From Melampsora larici-populina 98AG31 (lineage: Eukaryota > Basidiomycota > Pucciniomycetes > Pucciniales > Melampsoraceae): a DNA stretch of 64,000 nt. The notes under the pieces were generated by a model. The model did not search any database, was not told the origin of the DNA, and saw nothing but the letters and a program-made list of their open reading frames with translations. Where the stretch lies: NCBI RefSeq assembly GCF_000204055.1, contig NW_006768780.1:888233-952232 (forward strand). Reading direction: 5' to 3'. Positions 56,441 through 64,000 of this stretch are shown in pieces; position 1 is the first letter of the stretch, and each line of letters begins with the position of its first letter. The translations under genes were made by a program, and so were the position numbers.

Positions 56441-57582
56441 ATGATGTTTGCACTCATTCTAGCTAACCATTTTCCACTTCGTGTCGAGATCACAAATCTA
56501 ATGATATCTTACTACATTGATCTGTTTGCGAAATCACCTACCAATCTAATCAAGAGTGCTGTTTCAACTACAATAAGGCGCCCTCTTTTGATTGTGCTTC
56601 TGAACCTAAGATTCGATGCTAAGACTTGGGTAATTACGGTATTTTCCTACGCCTATGATAAACTTCTTTTTGGCTCGGGTTCCGTGTTGAACTGCATTAT
56701 GACGAATTGGGAAATTTCTCCGACCGTTTCAATTGCATCCCGCTTACGCCATATTAGGCTTGACCGGATCATGGCTCCTGCTTTCGATTCCCTACTCGCT
56801 TTGGAATCGCCCGGTTTCACTTCGAAACCACTGCATCAAGCAGATTGGTACCAATATAAATCTAATTCTTTCGTAACCAAGATGGGAGATATAGAGCCCC
56901 TTCCTCATTTATGTCAAGATACTCTTACGGACTTGAAACTTAGATTTGAAGCAGGCATCACATTTACGCCCGCAATCATCCACATCCTGGAACGAGCTGC
57001 TAATCTGGAAGTGTTAATACTTGTTGGCAACCGCCATGGAATCCGCATCAACCACTCGGAGTGCGTACAGAATTTACTCAAGGCCACCAACCATGTCGAG
57101 TCATTATCGCTTGATCTTGGCTACTTAAGAGCCATTGATCCGTTCTGGGAAAACCCTCCCTGTCCTTATATAAATCCCTATGTACGCTGTCCAATCGCTC
57201 ATTTTAACAACAATGGGCAAAGGCTCATATCCAAACTCACGAACGTACAGAACGCTCAAAGGTCAATCACCAAAAGGGACGCGACCAACTCCAATTGCCT
57301 TACATTTGGAGGTTTCGCAATCAAGAATGCTTTCGGTGAGATTCATTGTCAGCACCTGCTTCTCTAGAATCATATGGATCTATCAGCTCACAATCCATTC
57401 TTCCCCCGCGAATCCACATGCAAATTCATCAAATCCACCCACTTACTAAAATATGCTGTGCTTTTTCCTTATCTCCAAAGGACTTACGCTCCAAATGGAG
57501 ACTTACCCAAAATCATTTACCCGGCTCGATCCTCGCCTTCACCTTTCAAAATGGAGCATTTAGCGACTTCGCTGTCCAATGA
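56441..57582 (+). pseudogene. F-box/LRR-like protein, diverged paralogue 2
   Basis: The frame to 57367 aligns in outline with its neighbours: N-H-F-P-L-R-V-E-I-T-N-L-M-I-S-Y-Y-I-D for L-P-V-E-V-T-E-I-I-L-L-Y-V-Y-E-D, then L-R-H-I-R-L-D, L-T-D-L-K-L-R-F, L-E-V-L-I-L and V-E-S-L-S-L. The start is probably at 56441 or 56444. After a stop at 57365, similarity to the C-terminus (S-I-L-A-F-T-F-Q-N-G-A-F-S-D-F-A-V) resumes in another frame up to 57582. A 32-bp GT-AG segment (57336-57367) would restore the frame but is too short for a normal intron, so indel decay is likelier. Much more diverged than paralogues 1 and 3. Confidence 0.55.
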
Positions 57583-57821
57583 CAGTGATTTTCTTCTGAA
57601 ACTATGTACAACATGTAAATTCGGTCACAATCACACTATGATCCGCCAGTCATTTTTGTATTTTGCGAGGGAATACTTTCGAAGTCAAGCTTTTACACAT
57701 CCCATTCAGGCGAGAAACTTTCTGGGGACGCCCCTCGAACTTTGGCCAACTATTTAACCTTTGGTACTTTGGATGTCACATACCATCATCATTTCGTCTC
57801 ATTTCGACAACGTGGTCAGAG

Positions 57822-59187
57822 ATGCACCGCCCTGCTCGACTCCCGGTCAAAGTCATTAATATCATTTTGTTCCACTTCTATGAAGACGGCACCAAAACAC
57901 CGTCTCACTTGGTTAATACTGCCGACCGCGGTTACCTTGGCCCACGATTTCTCAAATCACTTCTAAAGTTGCGCTTCTTTGGCAGAGAATGGAACATAGC
58001 AATAATGAGTTTTATTTTCCGCGAACTAGACTTACGATGGTCATTCCTGGCTCTAAACCTTCTGAAGAAACAAAATCAATCTTTTGTGATTCCTGGCATG
58101 CACTCTTTGCGTAGGTTGAGCATTGGCAACGTACATTACCTGGATCCGAATCAGAATTCGACAGGCCGCCGTAATGCCCAACCGGGTCTACATCGTTTTC
58201 GTTCCCCCGTTCTTTATACACCCGCGGTCGAAGAAATTCTTGAACTTTGTATAGCCAATTTGTCCGAATTGAAGCTCAGTTTCGTCGGTCCAGTTGTCTT
58301 TTCTGAAGAGATGGTGTACATCGCAACAAAAGCCCTAAACCTTAAGGTACTGATTCTCGCCTCCAGCTTGGGTCGCCAGAACCAGAACGGGTCTGGCTCT
58401 ACTGTTGCGCGTCGCGAGCAACACGACTGTGAATCTCTGATCGCTCTCCTCACTGAAGTACCCTCCTTAGAGTCACTTTCAATTAATTTTGATTTCCTGA
58501 ACAGTCTTAATGTCAATCAGGACTTGTTGCCCAATTTGCAACACCTATTCTTCGCCGATGATGAATCAAACACCGCTGCCATTGTCAAATTCTGCCATTC
58601 GAAGCCAAAAAACCTTAAGTTCTTAGAATACTCTTCTTCTGACGACACGAATGAAGCTGCATCTGCGATCTTCGCTCTCTCGGATTCAATTGAAGCTCTG
58701 TCAATAGATGCATTCCCCTGTCGGATCCAAAAATTGATTGCTCTTCACACATTTCCGCGACTTCGTATCCTGCGATGTTCCCACTCCCACATCGCTTATA
58801 GAAACCTTGAATGGTTGCAATGTCCCTTTTTCCAAAGTATTGAAATATTCATTACTGACTATGTCAAATCAAAAAAGAACTGGCAGCAGATCTTGGTTGG
58901 AATCAATCACAACCCCGCTATGCAACCCACCAGCCTCAAGCACATCATTTTTACCTCGGCCACACCGTCTTCCACCGACAAAACTGATTTAGTTGAAGCA
59001 TTCCAGGCGCAAAAGATAACTTGCCACTTCAGGGGCGAGATGACCTACAATGATGTATTGGTGAGCGCATCTTTGTCCCCTTTGACGATTTAGTCATTGT
59101 CTAACATTTTTATATCACGTTTTAAAGCAATCCAGTACTTGGGTCCAGTGTCAAAATCGTCAAACGTCAACCATCAAAGCAATATAA
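57822..59187 (+). CDS. F-box/LRR-like protein, paralogue 3
   Basis: Exon 57822-59060 and exon 59128-59187 (GTGAGC...AAG, phase 0; 432 aa). The ATG at 57822 is chosen because it aligns with the start of paralogue 1 (M-H-R-P-A-R-L-P-V-K-V against M-Q-R-N-T-R-L-P-V-E-V), although the frame is open 53 codons further up. It shares F-R-E-L-D-L-R-W-S-F-L-A, L-L-K-K-Q-N-Q-S-F, H-L-F-F, S-I-E-A-L-S-I-D-A-F-P-C-R, L-E-W-L-Q-C-P-F-F and the C-terminal C-H-F-R-G-E-M-T-Y-N-D-V-L with paralogue 1, at roughly 55-60% identity by eye. Probable ubiquitin-ligase substrate receptor, by family analogy only. Confidence 0.8.
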
Positions 59188-59928
59188 GAAGAGACCATTT
59201 GATCTTGGTAAGCAATATATTTTGCTACTTCAACAATTATTGTTTGTCTAATATGCATGTATTGCGTCGTCAATGAATCAAATTTTTGTTTCCAGGATGA
59301 GAACATTTCATTATGAGCACCGATGCAATGTAGTCAAAGGCAGTCTGCCAATAAACTGTATTTTTCTAAATGTGGACTTCGCATTGCCTTTAGTACTGAA
59401 CACTGAAGACTCCATGTGTGATATCATTTAAAAACCGGGAGATTTCCCGGCTTATTTACAATTTGTTACATGATTTATTACATGATGCGCCTCGCACAAA
59501 TTGTTTTTGCCTTCAGTCATATTTTTCCATCAACTACAAAAAAACATTTTTATTTTCACTTCAATTTGTATGCCTTATTGACAAATATAAAACATTAACA
59601 TTTAATAACCCGTGTTTCACACTTTCATGAAAGGTTGCTTACAATCTCTTCCAAATAAAGATGGGGTCCCATCCACATTGGTCCCTGAAAAATTTACTGA
59701 TGCAGCCTTTGAATCTTATATCATCCAAATTTTTGGCAACAGTTCGCCCCATTGCAAGTCCAACACAAAATTTTGATTTCTCCGCGGAGCCGACTAATGT
59801 CTGTTCATGGAAATAAAAGATATTTCCTCATTGACTCAGCCTCACCACATGAATTTATTTTTGGTCTGGTCCAACTGATGGCCTTGATTCATCCTTTCAC
59901 TTCAGCAATGAATTCCCCAACCAGCAGA
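59188..59928. other. 3' flank of paralogue 3, no further gene
   Basis: Possible 3' UTR intron (GTAAGC at about 59209). AT-rich, no coding feature is supported. Confidence 0.4.
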
Positions 59929-60744
59929 CACTACAAGAAAGATAACATTTTCTGGGCAGAAAATTAAATTATTGATACACAAAAATATTGAGAGGCCAGG
60001 AGGAGAGCAAAAAATGAATAAAAATATGCATCTTGTTCCCTGCGTTGAGAACTTCACTCTGCATATTTTTCCGTATTTTTACAGTCCATATTGATAAGTG
60101 TACTAACAATAAACCTTCACAATCATCCAATTACAACCTGTAACAAGCACTGAAATTTGGCTCATTAGTGTTTAGAGAAACTTTTGATTTCTGAAAATAC
60201 TCATAACTTTTTCAATTCCAGTCCAAAACGCTCAATTTTGGGTGCATTGGTAAGCTGGAATTGTCCTCCAAATAGTTCATAATAGGACCACACAGCATGC
60301 TGGTCTGCTAAAAAAGATATCATCTTTTTTATACATTTGTACATACAGATCCATAGAATGATTGTCATACTAGCTACATAGTTTTTGATCTTATGGAAGT
60401 TCGAGAGGAAGAGTTCAGCTTTCTAATGTACTTAAAATCGAGTGTTTTGAGGCAGATTTGACAAAGTTATAGGTGTTTTCAGAAATCAAAAGTTTCTCTA
60501 AACACTAACGAGCCAAATTTCAGTGCTTGTTACAGGTTGTAATTGGATGATTATGAAGGTTTATTGTTAGTACACTTATCAATACGGACTGTAAAAATAT
60601 GGAAAAATATGGAGAGTGAAGCTCTCACCGCCGGGAACAAGATGCATATTTTTATTTATTTTTTGCCCTTCTCCTGGCCTCTCAATATTTTTGTGTATCA
60701 ATAATTTAATTTTCTGCCCAGAAAATATTATCTTTCGTGTAGTG
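59929..60744. mobile_element. CACTA-like MITE, 816 bp, 3-bp TSD
   Basis: Long inverted-repeat element starting CACTACAAGAAAGATAA and ending ...TTATCTTTCGTGTAGTG (one gap). Inner arm TTTTCTGGGCAGAAAATTAA is on both sides. Target duplication AGA at 59926-59928 and 60745-60747. Arms pair over several hundred bases. Non-coding. Confidence 0.9.
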
Positions 60745-61598
60745 AGATGATGCCACTCCACATTCAGTTCAAATCCAACCTATCGTCAATTTACTCGAAA
60801 GTTGCAACTCGCGCCCAGGCACTTCGGTACTTTGGCGACAAGATTTAGTTTGCAATATGTGCATTCTGTTTAACTTCAACGCATCACCGAATCACTCCAA
60901 ACACAGTTTAGTTTGTACTGATACTCCTAATTTGTCTACGTTCTAAATTCATTTGCAAGGGAGAACCGATCAATTTGCGAACTGCTTTATTGGACAGCGA
61001 GAGTCAAACTCTCCCTCCTGCGCATCTCTACGTCAATAGTAATTCTCATGGTCCATCGCTTACTGGGTAACTGGGACATAAACTTTGAGAACACTCCGCA
61101 ATTTCCTTCGTCACGTTCACATCGATTTTTCTGATGATTAAATGTATGATGGTCAGATGATTTCTCCTTGCTGGTACTCGTTCCGAACAGTGTCGCAAGA
61201 TTAACTAACTACATGTTTAATAACAGTTTGATTCTAATTGAACTCGAGTAATTGGCTTGGATTCCAATCATCGAATCGATTGATACGATGCACGGTGGGA
61301 CACATGCATATTACAATTCTCGAATCAGTTGTTGATTGGTTATCCATTCAAATGAAAGTACACGCTGTGCGATTAGGATTTTATTAGCGGCATCTTATCT
61401 CAAGGGTGAAGCTTCGAAGTAAAGGGGATTGCTGATCGATACGAATCACTGTCATCATGTAGTTATTTTGTGTATATATGGAGATCGGAATCCGCCTTTA
61501 TCGATTCGCCTGATCATGGATCTTCAACGCATGTCTGCTCTCATTGTTAAAGCACTCACTGCCTCTCAGTTCATTCATTGTCACTAGGGCCTATACCA
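60745..61598. other. Intergenic, no supported gene
   Basis: No coding, RNA or repeat feature recognised. Promoter side of the 61719 gene. Confidence 0.45.
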
Positions 61599-61606
61599 TA
61601 TATAAA
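61599..61606 (+). promoter_or_regulatory. TATA box of the 61719 gene
   Basis: TATATAAA is 113-120 bp before the ATG at 61719, directly after a GC-neutral stretch. Confidence 0.5.
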
Positions 61607-61718
61607 CAGGTAGAGTCACACTGGTTACGCTTTTTATTCATCCCACATTTGTTTGTCCGACGTTGAACCAAACCTTAGCTCAATTGACTAAACGAATCGG
61701 TCATTTTTTCTTCTCACC

Positions 61719-63046
61719 ATGTCAGATGAAGATAGCGTCACCGGTCATGGAATTTACCTTTCCAGCAATTTTGAGATAGAAGAGAAGGTAATGCTAATAA
61801 ACTCGTGTCATTACCGGTTCCAACTGACAAGTTTTGCTCATCTATAGATCACACCAGAGCAACCCCAACGCGAGACTCAATATCGAACTTACGTTTTATC
61901 CATACCCTGTAGCGGAGCCGATCGTGATAGATGTTTTACTTATGAAATTCGTGCTACTGGCTTTAGCGGAAAAAATCTCAAGCTTATCCCGAAAAACATT
62001 TATCATTTGCGTGGAGCTTTCTTTCCGCGTAACTTATTGGATACGAGCGGTGATCAATTATTCTTTGAAGCGTCTGATCGTGGAGTTATTACCAACGGCA
62101 AAAGTTTTCCCTACAGCCTGATTGATAATGTTGGTATCACTGGATTGGGACGCATTTCAAAGATCACCACGACTGTTGAAACTTCCATCCAACACATGAT
62201 ACCGAAGAACCCCAACAAAGACAAAGTGACCACCATTGTCACAGTTGAACATTCAGACTATCATCCTGAAGTAAGTAAATCTTAGCTACTTCTATTTAAT
62301 TAACAGTAATCACATTTTGGTTCTTTTCTTAGTCCAAATCGGCCAAGGTCAGCAAGGTAGAATACCGGATTTGACCTTTCCCTCATCTAGCCGGTAGCTA
62401 TAAGGTAGTAAAAGAGGGTCGTGAATGTCTTTTCCACGGATACATTAAGGACCTCAACGAAATAACAAACTGCTACGTAGTCATTGTAAGTCGCTATTTA
62501 ATTACATTGCTTTTCAATCAATTGACCAATATGAACTACAGGTAAGCAGAGTATCACCTACTTCTGGACATGTCGAGCCGTCGGAAATGACTACTGAACC
62601 TGGCATCAAAGCACGCCCTGCCGATACCAAAGGCAATCAAAACCCTAACAAACCGGTTAAGTAAGTAACAGCTCATTGTGTTCCTGATGGAGGTTGTTGA
62701 CCGCCATCGTCACTCCAGATTCAACCCCCGATCGGTAACTTCACCATTCAAGTCACCTTTGATTACGTCTGATTCAAAATCAAGTATTCCATTTGGTCCC
62801 TCTGATTTCGCCGAGACTTCATTCTCATCTGCATCGAGCCGATCTCAGACTTCTTCATCCAAAGATAAAGTTCAGGATGAAGATATTGAGGAAGAATACT
62901 CAGTCCCAGCAAAGAAAACCAAAACTAGAGCTCCACCAAAACCGACTGGCGCTCCTGCCAGTCAACCGGCCAAACGACCTCGCGCTCCCCGGGCTCGCAG
63001 AGGTGCTGGACCAGAAAAAGTGCTCGACATAGCATTGGATGATTAA
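61719..63046 (+). pseudogene. Rust-expanded family protein, five exons, one premature stop
   Basis: Exons: 61719-61787, 61848-62270, 62333-62485, 62542-62660, 62719-63046 (1092 nt, 364 codons). All joins are GT-AG and in phase. Codon 178 is TGA (62372-62374) in Y-R-I-*-P-F-P; other rust relatives, as I remember the family, have Arg there, so CGA to TGA is likely. The N-terminal part carries Y-R-T-Y-V-L-S, I-Y-H-L-R-G-A-F-F-P and V-T-T-I-V-T-V-E-H-S-D-Y-H-P, probably a beta-rich domain. After the stop come H-G-Y-I-K-D-L-N-E and V-S-P-T-S-G-H, then a Ser-rich, acidic and finally basic Pro/Arg/Lys-rich tail (K-R-P-R-A-P-R-A-R-R), nuclear-localisation-like. No known enzymatic domain. Either a recent pseudogene or a truncated 177-residue product. 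Confidence 0.7.
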
Positions 63047-64000
63047 TTGATCATCAATTCAATAGTCCGATTACTATTAACTCTATTGTTTTGATCTAAA
63101 AGCTGTCGCCCTTTGGCACTTGACTTCAGAACTATTTGTACCAATTTGGTCTGGTGGCATTCTTTCCTCGCATCTCTCTTCTTACAGGAAACAATTTTTA
63201 ACTTCTTCATTTCCTTTTTCCAATATTCATTCAAAAAACGCGAAAAAATATCTCTTAAACCAATTTTCCAAACCAAATAAGTTTAAAATTATTCATGTGG
63301 AAGATATTTGTTCGTTCAAGACATTGATCAAATACACTTTGCCTCTGCCAAATGAAAAGGCTTTACATATAGATTGCGTTTCTTTTGTATCTGATTTGAA
63401 TGCTTCAGACTCAACTAACATTATTCATTCTCAAAGCCACTCTTTCCTGGGGCTAACGATTAATCTGTTTTTTATAGTTAAGAAAATGTGCTCGTGCCGC
63501 ATTCTGCTTATTTTCTCATTCTCCTTCAAAACAATAAAAAGATTCAATTTTCAAAATTGTTCCATTTTAGCCTTTCAGCTATCTCACTCCAATTTTTAGA
63601 CCTGTTTTGTAACAAAGCCTTTAAGCCTTGCAGAGCTATCGTAATAACTTAAAGGTTTTTGTTAAGACCGGCCCTCTCGCATGCCCAAACGTTCAATCCC
63701 TATCATCGATTCATTCCCTGTAGGTCATCGTGCCACGTGGAACATTTAATAACTGCCTGTACTCAGAATGTACTGAAACAATCGCATTGGATTTAGTTTA
63801 ATTTTTTGTTTACAATTACCGTGATGAGCACAATTGATCATGATCATAAACCGTTCAGGGACTTAGCCTTTTGGGTTGCGATTTGGCCTGTGTGAGGTTC
63901 TATTCTGGCACAGAATGAATGGCGATTAAATTTTATATGCCTTGGCCATGGAGGTCGAACTGATCCCACGAGTGATTCAACCATGTTAATCACAAGTTAA
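63047..64000. other. Intergenic, no supported gene
   Basis: A 159-codon plus-strand frame (63120-63599) is Ser/Phe-rich with no recognisable motif or splice context. Nothing else is recognised to the window end. Confidence 0.4.

Noticed and set aside
57336..57367. 32-bp intron restoring F-box-like paralogue 2
   Set aside because: Ends are GT-AG and phase works, but 32 bp is shorter than any other intron in the window; neighbouring paralogues have no intron there.
54058..59187. F-box cluster and RBX1 as one functional ubiquitin-ligase locus
   Set aside because: They are 28 kb apart, separated by unrelated genes and transposons, and fungal genes of this kind are not co-regulated by position; no evidence beyond shared pathway.
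63120..63599. 159-codon open frame near the window end
   Set aside because: Ser/Phe-rich low-complexity translation of a T-rich strand; no homology recognised and no flanking gene signals.

Overview
The window looks like nuclear DNA of a rust fungus (Pucciniales, most likely a Puccinia-type genome). The grounds are short GT-AG introns of about 50-90 bp, AT-rich and transposon-dense intergenic DNA, small secreted cysteine-rich proteins in a local family, and several protein families that I recognise as expanded in rusts. These are an allantoate-permease-type transporter, an F-box/LRR-like family, a family around 61.7 kb, and a transposon-borne UCH-like protein. The assignment is an inference from protein and repeat character; no species marker was available.

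Layout. 0-2.4 kb and 17.5-19.1 kb carry three members of one secreted cysteine-rich family (the first is cut by the window edge). The second and third lie in a duplicated block of about 1.6 kb that includes the promoter. Between them sit a complete, apparently young Ty3/gypsy chromovirus (4,978-11,104: identical 206-bp LTRs, 5-bp target duplication, open gag and pol), an older LTR-like repeat that it interrupts, and a 2.7-kb hAT-like non-autonomous element full of GTAGGCG repeats. 22-26 kb holds two host genes on the minus strand: a 481-residue secreted protein in four exons, and a complete six-exon RBX1 (RING-box subunit of cullin E3 ligases) whose exons are too short to show as open reading frames. 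26-27.7 kb is a nest of small inverted-repeat elements. 27.8-34.0 kb is a 6.2-kb DNA transposon with a MULE-like transposase and a ubiquitin-hydrolase-like region. It is broken by point mutations and by a CACTA-type MITE. 35.4-38.5 kb is a many-exon MFS transporter of the allantoate permease family. 39.8-47.3 kb is a graveyard: a hAT transposase relic, a DDE-endonuclease relic split by a second copy of the LTR-like repeat, and MITEs. 47.9-52.7 kb is a degraded DIRS-like retroelement (gag, RT, RNase H). 54.0-59.2 kb has three F-box/LRR-like paralogues in tandem (two intact, one decayed). 61.7-63.0 kb is a rust-family gene with one premature stop.

How it fits together. Host genes are separate housekeeping or lineage-specific loci, not an operon-like system. 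The coherent signals are an effector-like gene cluster, a fast-duplicating F-box-like cluster, and a stratigraphy of nested transposons whose target-site duplications can be read directly. Six CACTA-like inverted-repeat elements each have a perfect 3-bp duplication. One hAT-like MITE and one hAT-like 2.7-kb element each have a perfect 8-bp duplication. The gypsy element carries a primer-binding site complementary to its own LTR, which implies Tf1-like self-priming. Several broken reading frames are interrupted by TGA where Arg (CGA) is plausible, suggesting CpG-type decay.
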